Source of the DNA: Spiribacter vilamensis
GTDB taxonomy: Bacteria > Pseudomonadota > Gammaproteobacteria > Nitrococcales > Nitrococcaceae
Assembly: GCF_004217415.1 (NCBI RefSeq)
Contig: NZ_SHLI01000001.1
Location: forward strand, 1,941,239 to 2,005,238
DNA length: 64,000 nt
Reading direction: 5' to 3'
Part shown: positions 8,756 to 17,700 of the stretch, piece after piece
How positions within the stretch are numbered: the stretch's first letter is position 1
Layout: each line of letters opens with the position of its first letter
Made by a program: the position numbers and the translations under genes
The notes under the pieces: generated by a model
Database searches by the model: none
Seen by the model: only the letters and a program-made list of their open reading frames with translations
Told to the model about the DNA's origin: nothing

Positions 8756-8779
8756 GACCGTTATTGAGGGAGAGGGGTC

Positions 8780-9625
8780 ATGATTCGCTCAATCCTGCTT
8801 TATCTGCACAAGGACGGCCACGAGGCCGATCACGTCGCCGCCGCGGCCGATCTGGCGACCGCCCACGGCGCGCATCTCACCGGGCTGGCCGTGGCCGAGC
8901 CGCTGGCCGCGCATGCCGAGTATCTGCCCCCGGAGGCGCTGGACCGCTATCGCGATGCCTGGCAGATCCACAATGCCGGGCTCGAGACCGTGTTCAACGA
9001 GGGCGTATCGCACTATGCGCTTCGCACCGAGTGGCGATCGGTGGAGGATCTGCGCGTCGATCGCAGCACGCTGGATGTCATCGCCCAGCAGGCCCGCTAT
9101 TCCGATCTGTTGATGGTCGGCCAGATCGATCCCGACCGCCCCGCCGACCTGGTGCCCTCGGATCTGCCCGGACAGGCGGCGGTGCTCGCCGGCCGGCCGG
9201 TGCTGGCGATCCCCTACGCGTGGAAGCGCCGGGCCATCGGCCACCGGGTAATCATCGCCTGGGACGGCGGCCGGGAGTCGGCCCGGGCCGTCAGCGATGC
9301 CCTGCCCCTGCTGCGCCGCGCCGACGAGGTGCAGATCGCCGTGATCGGCACCGGTCCGCGCGGGCTGACCGGTCCCCATGGCGATCTGCCGGGGGCGGAC
9401 ATCGCGGCCCACCTGGCCCGTCATGACATCCGCGTCACCGCGACCCACCAGGGCAGTGTCGACATCCCGGTGGCGGACGCGCTGCTCTCGGCGGCGGCGG
9501 ATGCCGATGCCGATCTGCTGGTGATGGGGGCCTACGGCCGTTCGCGCTTTCGCGAGATGGTGATGGGCGGCACGACCCGGCGGATCCTCAGCGAGATGAC
9601 GCTGCCGGTGCTGCTCTCGCACTGA
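8780..9625 (+). CDS. Universal stress protein, tandem UspA domains
   Basis: A 281-residue protein made of two UspA-like alpha/beta domains, about residues 1-140 and 150-281. The second domain keeps the ATP-binding pattern G-A-Y-G followed by GGTTR (VMGAYGRSRF...MGGTTR near residues 251-270), while the first lacks a clear copy. Family members bind nucleotides and help cells survive stress; no specific role can be deduced here. The ATG is preceded by GAGGGAGAGGGG. The gene stands alone between a divergent efflux operon and a convergent LysE gene. Confidence 0.9.
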   Translation: MIRSILLYLHKDGHEADHVAAAADLATAHGAHLTGLAVAEPLAAHAEYLPPEALDRYRDAWQIHNAGLETVFNEGVSHYALRTEWRSVEDLRVDRSTLDVIAQQARYSDLLMVGQIDPDRPADLVPSDLPGQAAVLAGRPVLAIPYAWKRRAIGHRVIIAWDGGRESARAVSDALPLLRRADEVQIAVIGTGPRGLTGPHGDLPGADIAAHLARHDIRVTATHQGSVDIPVADALLSAAADADADLLVMGAYGRSRFREMVMGGTTRRILSEMTLPVLLSH

Positions 9626-9640
9626 ACCGCGCGGGCGTGC

Positions 9641-10294
9641 CTAGCCGATGACGGTGGCGGCGGTGCTGAGGGCGAGGAACACCAGCACCGCGCCGGTCAG
9701 GCGTTCGATCCAGACCCGCCGGCGCCGCAGCCAGGCGGCACCGCCGCTCGCTGCGAGGCCGGTGGCGACCAGTGCATACCAGGCGGCGTCCACCGTGGCC
9801 GCGGTCCCGGCGAGGATCGCCACCGTCCCGGCATCGGCATCGGCGGAAACGAACTGGCTGAACAGCGCCAGGAAGAACACCGCGATCTTGGGGTTGAGCA
9901 GCGCCATGGCGAGCCCGTCGCGGATCGCCGCCCGGCTGCCATGCCCCTCATTACCGGCGGCGGGTTCGGCCGACTCGGCGGGGTCCGAAGGCGTTTCGAG
10001 CCCATCTGGCGACGCCGCGCGCATCGCACTGGCACCCAGCCACAGCAGATAGCCCGCCCCCGCCAGCGTGATCGTGGTGAAGAGTGCCTGCTGCGCGGCA
10101 ATGATCGCGGCCAGCCCCAGCGCCGTCGCCAGGGCGTAGATCCCGACGCCAACGCCGTGGCTGATCGCGGTGACGAGCCCGGCGGCCCGGCCGTGGTTGA
10201 CGGTGTTGCGCATCACCAGCGCCAGGCTGGGGCCGGGCGACATGGCCCCGAGCAGACAAACCGCGGTCAGTGACAGCCAGGTGGTGAGTGTCAT
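9641..10294 (-). CDS. LysE/RhtB-family amino acid exporter
   Basis: A 217-residue membrane protein with about six hydrophobic segments. The conserved N-terminal block GAMSPGPSLALVMRNTVNHG (residues 17-36) is characteristic of the LysE/RhtB superfamily. These proteins export amino acids or homoserine lactones across the inner membrane, driven by protons; the substrate here is unknown. An acidic, Pro/Ser/Glu-rich cytoplasmic loop occurs around residues 95-115. It ends 15 bp from the convergent stress-protein gene and starts 24 bp downstream of folB. Confidence 0.9.
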   Translation of the reverse strand: MTLTTWLSLTAVCLLGAMSPGPSLALVMRNTVNHGRAAGLVTAISHGVGVGIYALATALGLAAIIAAQQALFTTITLAGAGYLLWLGASAMRAASPDGLETPSDPAESAEPAAGNEGHGSRAAIRDGLAMALLNPKIAVFFLALFSQFVSADADAGTVAILAGTAATVDAAWYALVATGLAASGGAAWLRRRRVWIERLTGAVLVFLALSTAATVIG

Positions 10295-10318
10295 GGCGGC
10301 GGAGAGCCGGTCCGGCCG

Positions 10319-10699
10319 CTACCCGCGGCTTGCGGCCATGGTCAGCGAGACCGAGTCGGCAAAGCGCAGGGCGTGGGGCTTGTCGACCTCGACCTCGGTG
10401 TGCTGTACGGCGCCATGGGCCATGACCAGCTCCACCAGGTCGTTGACCAGTTTCTCGAGCAGCAGAAACCGGTTGTCCTCGACATGGGCGATGACCTGCT
10501 TGGTGATGGTCTTGTAATCCAGCGCCTCGTCCACCGCGTCACCGCGGGCGGCGGACAGGGCGTCATAGTCGATGTGGATGTTGACGACCACGTCCTGGCG
10601 CTTACGCTGCTCCTCGTCGTTGAAGCCGACGAACGTGCGCAGTCGCAGATCCTTGACGCGGATACGCGACAGCGGGCGCTGCGTGCCGGTCCCGCTCAT
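10319..10699 (-). CDS. folB: Dihydroneopterin aldolase
   Basis: A 126-residue FolB-type protein that would cleave 7,8-dihydroneopterin to 6-hydroxymethyl-dihydropterin in folate synthesis. It has the family pattern of an early [10 protein letters not shown] segment, a central helix-rich region ([13 protein letters not shown]) and a terminal VSLTMA strand. The stop of folE and the ATG of this gene overlap as ATGA, which fixes the start at 10699. Being fused in one unit with GTP cyclohydrolase I supports a role in pterin synthesis. Confidence 0.9.
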   Translation of the reverse strand: MSGTGTQRPLSRIRVKDLRLRTFVGFNDEEQRKRQDVVVNIHIDYDALSAARGDAVDEALDYKTITKQVIAHVEDNRFLLLEKLVNDLVELVMAHGAVQHTEVEVDKPHALRFADSVSLTMAASRG

Positions 10700-11259
10700 G
10701 CCGGCCGCCGGCGGATGAGCTGGAGGAATTCGTTGCGCGACGAGACCGACTCGCGGAATGTGCCGAGCATGACCGACGAGCTCATCTCGGCGTTCTGCTT
10801 GCTGACGCCGCGCATCATCATGCACATGTGCCGGGCATCCATCTGCACGGCGACACCCCTGGCGTCGGTGACGTGCTGTATGGCCTCGGCCACCTCGCGG
10901 GCGAGGTTCTCCTGGATCTGCAGGCGGCGCGCGTACATATCGACGATGCGGGCGATCTTCGACAGGCCGATGACCCGGCCATTGGGGATGTAGCCCACCT
11001 GGGCATGGCCGAAGAAGGGCAGGACGTGGTGTTCACACAGGGAGTAGAATTCCACGTCTCGGACAATGACCATTTCGTCGTTGTCGGATTCGAACATCGC
11101 GCCGTTGACCAGTTCTTCGAGGGACTGATGATATCCCTGGGTGAGGTATTCCATGGCCCGGGCGGCGCGGTAGGGCGTTTTCTCGAGGCCACCACGGCGG
11201 GTGTCTTCACCCAGGCCAGTGATGATTTGTTCGAAATGATGGTCCAGATCGGGATTCAT
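10696..11259 (-). CDS. folE: GTP cyclohydrolase I
   Basis: A 187-residue enzyme that converts GTP to 7,8-dihydroneopterin triphosphate, the first step of folate synthesis. Zinc ligands are visible as C75 and H78 in [12 protein letters not shown] and C146 in [11 protein letters not shown] chose the ATG of MNPDLDHH because GGAGA lies about 8 bp upstream and the length matches the family; the frame remains open for 39 more codons upstream. It overlaps folB by four bases. Confidence 0.95.
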   Translation of the reverse strand: MNPDLDHHFEQIITGLGEDTRRGGLEKTPYRAARAMEYLTQGYHQSLEELVNGAMFESDNDEMVIVRDVEFYSLCEHHVLPFFGHAQVGYIPNGRVIGLSKIARIVDMYARRLQIQENLAREVAEAIQHVTDARGVAVQMDARHMCMMMRGVSKQNAEMSSSVMLGTFRESVSSRNEFLQLIRRRPA

Positions 11260-11360
11260 CAGCGATCTCCGTTCGACTGAAAGGTTGGGGTTACGCACCG
11301 CAGGTCGGACAGAACTTTTACACAGTTGTTTCAGGATTTCGACCGAAGGGGCACGCAACG

Positions 11361-13688
11361 ATGCGATGGATGGCAATGATGCGCTGGCTGCCCTGGCGCT
11401 GGGTGGTGCGTCGGGCGGCCCGTTCCCAGGGCTTTATGGACCCGCTCGCGGTGATGGCGCGGCTGCGTCGGTTCGGCCAGCCCTCGGAGGTGGCCGAGCC
11501 CATCGAGCTGCTGCGCGCCGGCATGATCTTCCATGCCCGGGGCCTGATCAACACCCGCGTTATCCAGCACAACCTCGACTGGATCTGGCCCTACTGGATC
11601 GAGCAGCAGTTCGATCCGGAGAGTCCGGCGTTTCTGCCGCGGGCGTTCAGCATCACCCACGTCAACCTCACCCATCGCAACTGGACCGCGGTGGGCCGGC
11701 CCGACTGCGCGGCCCTGCCGATCGTCGATCCGCGCGGACTGGTGACACCGCTCACCGACAGTGGCTCGGTGGATGCCTGGGTGCGGGGCAGCGACGGCAC
11801 TTCGCTCATCCCCTCGCGCCTGGCGACGGTCGATCAGCGCCTCGAGCTGGCGGACGACGATCTCTGCGTGGTGACCGACGCCGAGTCCGAGGGTCTTCGG
11901 CTGACCGGTCGCGCCCGGGTGATCGGCATCGGCGACGGCCATCGGCTCGAGTGCCGCTACACCGCCAGCGCCCCCGATGGCGGCCGCCTCGCCGTGGCCC
12001 TGCGGCCCTACAATCCCGAGGGCATCAGTTTTATCCACCGGCTCGACCAGATGCCCGGCGAAGGCGCGGGCGACGGCGCACCGGCCTGGCACTGGCGGAT
12101 GTACGACGAGCAGCATGTCGCCCACCCCGCGGCGCTGGATTTCGATACCCGGCCCGATCGCATCGACCAGTCCGATTACGAGACCGGCGATGTCGCCAAT
12201 CGACTGGCCGCGCCGGGCGAGGCGGTGGCCGCCCGGCGCACCGACTGTGACACCGGGTTGATTACCGCGGCGGCGCAGTTCGACCTGGCCCCGGGTGAAT
12301 CCCGCACCGTGACGCTGTCCGTGCCGCTGCCGGCGCCGAGCGAGACGCCCCCGGCGGCCTCGTGGGCGGAGGCACTGGCACCGGCGGCGCAGCTGGATGT
12401 GCCCGACAGCGCCTATCAGCGCCTCTACGACCAGGCCCTTCGCACGCTGCTGATGCACTCGGTGGAGGACATCTACCCGGGGCCCTATACCTACAAGCGC
12501 TTCTGGTTCCGGGATGCCGCGTTCATTATCCACGGGCTGTTCAACGCCGGGCTGATCGAGCGGGGACGTCGCGCGCTGGCGCGGTTCCCGAGCCGTCAGA
12601 CCCGCGCCACGGGCTATTTCCATAGCCAGGAGGGCGAGTGGGACTCCAACGGTCAGGCGCTGTGGATTATCGCCCGGCATTACGCGCTGACCGGCGAATG
12701 GCCGCCCGGCGCCGATCGCGACGAGTGGCAGCGGGTGATCCGTCGCGGTGTCCAGTGGGTGGCGCGCAAGCGCCTGCCGACGCACAGCGACCGGCCCGAG
12801 GCGGGGCTGTTGCCGGCCGGCTTTAGCGCCGAGCACCTCGGCCCCAATGACTATTACTACTGGGACGATCAGTGGGCCTTCGGCGGGCTGCGGGCCGCGA
12901 CAGCGCTGATGCGAGCCGAGGGTGAGGCGACCCTCGCCGAGTGGATCGATCGCGAGGCCGATGATCTCGGCGGCAGTCTCGAGCGCGCGTATGCCGCCGA
13001 CCGGTCGCGCCTCGGCGGCGCCATGATGCCGGCCTCGCCCCGGCGGCGGATGGATGCCGGGGCGATCGGTTCCATCGCCGCGGGCTTCCCGCTGCAGACG
13101 ATGGCCGCCGATGACAAGCGGCTGCTGGGGACGGTGCGCTACCTGCTCGGTGCGCATCGGGTGAACGGCGGCTTTTTCCAGGAAATGATCCACTCCGGCG
13201 TCAATGCCTATCTCACCCTGCACCTGGCGCAGGTGCTGCTGCGGGCGGGAGACGACGACGGCCTGGCACTGATCGACGCGGTGGCGCACCTCGCCAGTCC
13301 CACCGGCCAGTGGCCGGAGGCCATCCACCCGCGCACCGGCGGCGGCTGCATGGGCGACGGCCAGCACGTCTGGGCGGCGGCCGAGTGGGTGTCGATGATG
13401 CGCAATGCCTTCTGCCGCGAGGAGGGCGACGGGCTGGTGCTCGGCGCCGGTGTCCAGCCGCGCTGGCTGGCGGCGCGGACCGGCTTCGGCTTCGGTCCCA
13501 CGCCCACGATATTCGGTGCGGTGAGCGTGCGATTCGAGCCGATGGACGGGGGCGGACACCGGGTCCGCTGGACGATCGAGGGGGATGGCGCCGGGCCGGC
13601 GTGGATCCGGCTCGCGGTGCCGGGCCAGCCGACGGTGGACTGCGCGCTCGAGACCGGCGAGGCCGTGCTGCCGGAGGCCGACGCGTGA
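11361..13688 (+). CDS. Glycoside hydrolase-like protein with (alpha/alpha)6-barrel domain
   Basis: A 775-residue protein. The N-terminal half (to about residue 340) is mostly beta-like. The C-terminal half resembles six-hairpin glycosidases of the GH15/GH63/debranching-enzyme kind: [13 protein letters not shown] near residue 382, [10 protein letters not shown] near 425, and WPEAI...[11 protein letters not shown] near 650-675, with acidic residues placed as expected for catalysis. There is no secretion signal apart from a basic, Trp-rich N-terminus, so it is probably cytoplasmic or membrane-associated. Its stop overlaps the GTG of a glycosyltransferase gene, implying coordinated synthesis and trimming of a glucoside or glucan. 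The substrate is unknown. Confidence 0.7.
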   Translation: MRWMAMMRWLPWRWVVRRAARSQGFMDPLAVMARLRRFGQPSEVAEPIELLRAGMIFHARGLINTRVIQHNLDWIWPYWIEQQFDPESPAFLPRAFSITHVNLTHRNWTAVGRPDCAALPIVDPRGLVTPLTDSGSVDAWVRGSDGTSLIPSRLATVDQRLELADDDLCVVTDAESEGLRLTGRARVIGIGDGHRLECRYTASAPDGGRLAVALRPYNPEGISFIHRLDQMPGEGAGDGAPAWHWRMYDEQHVAHPAALDFDTRPDRIDQSDYETGDVANRLAAPGEAVAARRTDCDTGLITAAAQFDLAPGESRTVTLSVPLPAPSETPPAASWAEALAPAAQLDVPDSAYQRLYDQALRTLLMHSVEDIYPGPYTYKRFWFRDAAFIIHGLFNAGLIERGRRALARFPSRQTRATGYFHSQEGEWDSNGQALWIIARHYALTGEWPPGADRDEWQRVIRRGVQWVARKRLPTHSDRPEAGLLPAGFSAEHLGPNDYYYWDDQWAFGGLRAATALMRAEGEATLAEWIDREADDLGGSLERAYAADRSRLGGAMMPASPRRRMDAGAIGSIAAGFPLQTMAADDKRLLGTVRYLLGAHRVNGGFFQEMIHSGVNAYLTLHLAQVLLRAGDDDGLALIDAVAHLASPTGQWPEAIHPRTGGGCMGDGQHVWAAAEWVSMMRNAFCREEGDGLVLGAGVQPRWLAARTGFGFGPTPTIFGAVSVRFEPMDGGGHRVRWTIEGDGAGPAWIRLAVPGQPTVDCALETGEAVLPEADA

Positions 13689-14983
13689 ACATCGTTATGA
13701 TGACCAACACCTACACCCCGCATGTCGGCGGGGTGGCGCGATCCGTGTCGGCCATGACCGAGGGCCTGCGCGACCGCGGTCACCGGGTACTGGTCGTGGC
13801 CCCGGTCTTTCCGGACATGCCGGCGGATGAGCCCGACGTGGTGCGCATCCCGGCGATCCAGAACTTCAACGGCAGCGATTTCTCGGTGGTGCTGCCGGTC
13901 CCGGGGCAGCTCGATGAGGCGCTGGACGCCTTCGAGCCCGATGTCATCCATGCCCATCACCCGTTCCTGATCGGCTCCACCGCCCTGCGCGTGGCCGCCC
14001 GACGCGGGTGCCCGCTGGTCTTTACCCACCACACCCTCTACGAGGCCTACACCCACTATGTGCCGGGAGATTCCACGGCGCTCAAGCGCTTCGTGGTGGC
14101 GCTGTCCACCAGCTATGCCAACAGCGCCGACCAGGTCTTCGCCCCCAGCGAGAGCATCGCCGAGCTCCTCCACGAGCGCGGCGTGGTCTCGCCGACGGCC
14201 GTCGTCCCCACGGGGATCGATCGGGCGGCCTTCGGTGGCGGTGACGGTGCCGCCGCCCGGCAGTGGCTGGGGATTGATGCCGGGGCGCGGGTGATGGGAC
14301 ATGTCGGCCGGCTGGCCGAGGAGAAGAACCTCGGCTATCTCGCCGGGGCGCTGGTGGCGGCGGCGCGGCAGGATCCCGCCGTGGTCTGCCTGGTGGTGGG
14401 CGACGGCCCGGCGGGCGAGGCCATCGACACCGCCTTTGCCGAGGCGGGTCTGGCCGATCGACTGGTCCGTCCCGGCGCGCTGGCGCTGCCCGCGCTGGCG
14501 GATGCCTACGCCGCCATGGATGTATTCGCCTTCGCGTCGTTTACTGAAACCCAGGGCCTGGTGCTCGCCGAGGCCATGACCGCCGGGGTGCCCGTGGTGG
14601 CGCTGGATGCCGCGGGTGCACGGGAGGTGGTGAACGGTGATAATGGCGCGTTGTTGGCCGCGGATACCGATCAGGCGGCCTTTGCCCGGGCGCTGCTCGA
14701 CTGGGCGACGCTGACCGGCGCGGCCCGCGATCGGCTGCGACAGGCGCTGGCGGAGACGGCCGCGGCGTACTCGCTCTTGAACTGTGTTGACCGGGCGCTG
14801 GCGCTCTACGCGGCGCGCTGCGCCGAGCGCCACGGCCGGCCGGCGCCGGTTCGGGAGGCGGCGCGCGAGGCCTGGCAGCGCAATCTGCGCGGCGTACAGG
14901 CGGAATGGGCGGTGCTCCGCGGCATGGCGCGGGCCGCCGGCAAGGCGCTGGGGCCGGACACCGGCTCCGACGGGTTTCTTTGA
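13685..14983 (+). CDS. Family 4 glycosyltransferase
   Basis: A 432-residue GT-B fold enzyme. The N-terminus [20 protein letters not shown] carries the acceptor-side glycine loop. The middle has VIHAHHPFLIG and the serial-alcohol region. The C-terminal donor domain has the E-x7-E motif (FTETQGLVLAEAM, about residues 286-298). Retaining GT4 enzymes transfer sugars from UDP- or GDP-sugars; the N-terminus resembles diacylglycerol glucosyltransferases and mannosyltransferases, but the acceptor cannot be fixed from sequence. The GTG start overlaps the stop of the hydrolase gene (GTGA), and no other start is better placed. Confidence 0.85.
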   Translation: MNIVMMTNTYTPHVGGVARSVSAMTEGLRDRGHRVLVVAPVFPDMPADEPDVVRIPAIQNFNGSDFSVVLPVPGQLDEALDAFEPDVIHAHHPFLIGSTALRVAARRGCPLVFTHHTLYEAYTHYVPGDSTALKRFVVALSTSYANSADQVFAPSESIAELLHERGVVSPTAVVPTGIDRAAFGGGDGAAARQWLGIDAGARVMGHVGRLAEEKNLGYLAGALVAAARQDPAVVCLVVGDGPAGEAIDTAFAEAGLADRLVRPGALALPALADAYAAMDVFAFASFTETQGLVLAEAMTAGVPVVALDAAGAREVVNGDNGALLAADTDQAAFARALLDWATLTGAARDRLRQALAETAAAYSLLNCVDRALALYAARCAERHGRPAPVREAAREAWQRNLRGVQAEWAVLRGMARAAGKALGPDTGSDGFL

Positions 14984-15004
14984 ACAACGCAGTGAGAACG
15001 GCAG

Positions 15005-15964
15005 ATGGGATTGCTAATCGACGGGGTCTGGCACGACCAGTGGTATGACACCGAGTCCACCGGCGGGCGCTTCGAGCGTCCGGAGACCGTGTTCCGGAAC
15101 TGGATCACCCCCGATGGCGATCACCCGCCGGTCTCCGGGCGCTATCACCTCTACGTCTCGCTGGCCTGTCCCTGGGCGCACCGGGCGCTGATCGTCCGGC
15201 GCCTGAAGGGGCTCGAGGCGCATATCGGCGTCTCGGTGGTGCACCCCTACATGGGCAGTGGCGGCTGGCATTTCGATGCCAGCTACCCCGGTGCCACGGC
15301 GGACGACCTGTTCGGGCTCGACTACCTGCATGCGGTCTACCAGCGCGCCGATCCCCACTACACCGGCCGGGTGACGGTCCCCGCGCTGTGGGACAAGGTC
15401 CGCGGTACGCTGGTGAGCAACGAGTCGGCCGACCTGGTGCGCATGTTCAATGTTGCGTTCGATGATCTGCCGGGTGTCGACACCCGGCTCGATCTCTACC
15501 CTGCCGATCGCGCGGCGAGCATCGATGCGTTGAACGAGCGGATCTATCACGCCGTCAACAACGGCGTTTACAAGGCCGGTTTCGCCACTGCCCAGGCCGC
15601 CTACGAGGAGGCCGTCGGCGAGCTCTTCACCGCGCTCGACGAGCTGGAGGCACGGCTCGGCGATCATCGCTATCTCACCGGTGACGCCATTACCGAGGCC
15701 GACTGGCGGCTTTTTACCACGCTGGTGCGCTTCGATCCGGTCTATGTCGGCCATTTCAAGTGCAACCTGCGCCGGATCGCCGACTATCCCAACCTCGGCG
15801 GCTATCTGCGTGATCTCTATCAACAGCCCGGCATCGCCGAAACGGTGAGCATCGATCACATCAAGCGTCACTATTACACCAGTCACCCGATGATCAATCC
15901 GACCGGCGTGATCCCCGCCGGCCCGGTCCTCGAACTGACCGCTCCGCACGGCCGCGGCATCTGA
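15005..15964 (+). CDS. yqjG: Glutathionyl-hydroquinone reductase (Xi-class GST)
   Basis: A 319-residue protein of the YqjG/ECM4 group, which reduces glutathionyl-hydroquinones using glutathione. The catalytic cysteine is C55 in [12 protein letters not shown]. The sequences [11 protein letters not shown] and [23 protein letters not shown] follow the family order. The C-terminal helical domain contains the conserved [19 protein letters not shown]. The length is typical. It lies 21 bp after the glycosyltransferase gene and 17 bp before ribA, so it may be part of a longer plus-strand transcript, but no functional link is evident. Confidence 0.93.
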   Translation: MGLLIDGVWHDQWYDTESTGGRFERPETVFRNWITPDGDHPPVSGRYHLYVSLACPWAHRALIVRRLKGLEAHIGVSVVHPYMGSGGWHFDASYPGATADDLFGLDYLHAVYQRADPHYTGRVTVPALWDKVRGTLVSNESADLVRMFNVAFDDLPGVDTRLDLYPADRAASIDALNERIYHAVNNGVYKAGFATAQAAYEEAVGELFTALDELEARLGDHRYLTGDAITEADWRLFTTLVRFDPVYVGHFKCNLRRIADYPNLGGYLRDLYQQPGIAETVSIDHIKRHYYTSHPMINPTGVIPAGPVLELTAPHGRGI

Positions 15965-15981
15965 TTCAGCCGAGTTATTCC

Positions 15982-16623
15982 ATGACCGATTCGCCCCTCG
16001 ATAATCCGTCCATCGCCCGCGAGACCGGCCAGGCCCGGCTGCCCACGCGCTGGGGGACCTTCCGCATTCACGGCTTCGAGGCCGATAACGGCGGCGAGCA
16101 TGTCGCCCTGGTCATGGGTGATCCGGCCGCCGCCGATGCCCCGCTGGTGCGGGTGCACTCGGAGTGCCTGACCGGGGATGCCCTGTTCAGCCAGCGCTGC
16201 GACTGCGGCCCCCAGCTTGAGGCGGCCATGAAGCGGATTGGCGAGACCGGCGAGGGGATCATCGTCTACCTGCGCCAGGAAGGGCGCGGCATCGGCCTGC
16301 TCAACAAGATCCGCGCCTACGGGCTGCAGGACGAGGAAGGCGCCGACACCGTCGAGGCCAACGAGGCGCTGGGGTTCGCCGCCGACGGTCGTGACTACGG
16401 CGTGGCCGCCTCGATGCTGGGATCGCTCGGGGTCTCGCGGGTGCGCCTGATGACCAATAATCCGGCCAAGGTCGACGGCCTGGAGGCCACCGGCGTGCGC
16501 GTGGTGGAGCGCCTGTCGCTGCTGGCCGGGCGCAATCATCACAACCACGCCTATCTCGAGACCAAGGCGGCGAAATTCGGGCACCATCTGGACGCGCCCG
16601 ACGGTGGGACTGACGAGGCGTGA
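15982..16623 (+). CDS. ribA: GTP cyclohydrolase II
   Basis: A 213-residue stand-alone RibA, which opens GTP to 2,5-diamino-6-ribosylamino-pyrimidinone phosphate, the first committed step of riboflavin synthesis. Zinc ligands C62, C73 and C75 are in [16 protein letters not shown]; the catalytic stretch [20 protein letters not shown] follows at about residues 98-117. There is no DHBP synthase domain. Its stop codon overlaps the GTG start of an RND adaptor gene, an unusual partner for a riboflavin gene. Confidence 0.95.
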   Translation: MTDSPLDNPSIARETGQARLPTRWGTFRIHGFEADNGGEHVALVMGDPAAADAPLVRVHSECLTGDALFSQRCDCGPQLEAAMKRIGETGEGIIVYLRQEGRGIGLLNKIRAYGLQDEEGADTVEANEALGFAADGRDYGVAASMLGSLGVSRVRLMTNNPAKVDGLEATGVRVVERLSLLAGRNHHNHAYLETKAAKFGHHLDAPDGGTDEA

Positions 16624-17696
16624 ACCTTAAATCCTATCTCATCGCCCTGTCCGTGGCGCTGGTGCTGGTGGCGTGGATGCTGAGTGGCCGGCTGGATAGC
16701 GATGATGCCCGGCCAGGGGAGGACCAGTCACCCGCCCAACCGGTCGTCATGGATGTCGAGGTGACCACGCTCGAGGCGGAGTCGGTGGAGCGATTCCTGG
16801 AGAGCCAGGGCGAAACCGAGGCCGAGCGCGATATCGAGTTGCGCGCCGAGACATCGGGCCAGGTGGTGGCGGTGCAGGCCGCTGAGGGCGATGCCGTGGC
16901 GGCGGGGGATCCGATCCTGCGGATCGCGATGGGGGATCGCGAGGCGCGCCGTGCCGAGGCCCGGGCCCGGGTGAGCCAGCGCGAGGCGGATTTCAGCGCC
17001 GCCCGACGTCTTTCCGGCGACGGTTTCCAGTCGGAGATCGCCTTGCGCGAGGCCCGCGCCGCGCTGGAAGCGGCCCGGGCGCAGCTCGCGACCATCGAAG
17101 AAGAGATCGCCAACACGACCATTACCGCGCCCATAGCCGGTCGGGTTGAGACCCTCTCCGTGGACAAGGGAGACTACCTCGCCGCCGGCGAGCGTGTGGC
17201 GCGGATACTCGACATCGATCCGCTCATCGCCACCGCCCACGTCGCCCAGCAGGAGATCCGCCGTATCGAGACCGGCCGCGAGGCGCGCGTGAGTCTTGCC
17301 ACCGGCGACACACTGACCGGCACGGTGCGCAATATCGGCGGTGCGGCGGAGCCGGGATCGCGGACGTTTCGCGTCGAGGTGGCGGCCGCCAATCCCGATG
17401 CACTGCCGGTGGGTGTCAGCGCCACCATCCGCATTCCCCTCGACCCCGCCCGGGCCCACTTCCTGAGTCCCGCCTGGCTGGCGCTGGCGGAATCCGGCGA
17501 GGTCGGTGTCAAGACGGTGGATGCGGACAATCGTGTGGTCTTTGAGCCGGTGGACATCGTTCGCACTCAGCGTGATGGCGTGTGGGTCACCGGACTGGCC
17601 GACCCGGTTCGGCTGATCACGGTGGGACAGGGCTTTGTCCGCGCGGGCGACACGGTGAATCCGGTGCCGGTCGACGCCTCCGTCAGCGACGGTTGA
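16620..17696 (+). CDS. RND efflux periplasmic adaptor (second system)
   Basis: A 358-residue membrane fusion protein with an N-terminal membrane segment (about residues 5-22, [16 protein letters not shown]) and a periplasmic body. It shows a lipoyl-like half ([19 protein letters not shown]), a helical hairpin with repeated Arg/Ala/Glu residues (about 105-160), the second half ([20 protein letters not shown]) and a beta-barrel. It pairs with the pump encoded 4 bp downstream. The GTG start overlaps the ribA stop (GTGA). It is shorter and more acidic than the adaptor at 7562-8662, so the two systems are not recent duplicates. Confidence 0.92.
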   Translation: MNLKSYLIALSVALVLVAWMLSGRLDSDDARPGEDQSPAQPVVMDVEVTTLEAESVERFLESQGETEAERDIELRAETSGQVVAVQAAEGDAVAAGDPILRIAMGDREARRAEARARVSQREADFSAARRLSGDGFQSEIALREARAALEAARAQLATIEEEIANTTITAPIAGRVETLSVDKGDYLAAGERVARILDIDPLIATAHVAQQEIRRIETGREARVSLATGDTLTGTVRNIGGAAEPGSRTFRVEVAAANPDALPVGVSATIRIPLDPARAHFLSPAWLALAESGEVGVKTVDADNRVVFEPVDIVRTQRDGVWVTGLADPVRLITVGQGFVRAGDTVNPVPVDASVSDG

Positions 17697-17700
17697 CCCC

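Noticed and set aside
11331-13559. Long antisense open frame opposite the glycoside hydrolase-like gene
   Set aside because: It is a high-GC shadow: low-complexity, Arg/Gly/Ala/Pro-rich translation without motifs, while the plus frame has clear enzyme motifs. The same holds for long antisense frames opposite the polymerase, pump and trehalose genes.
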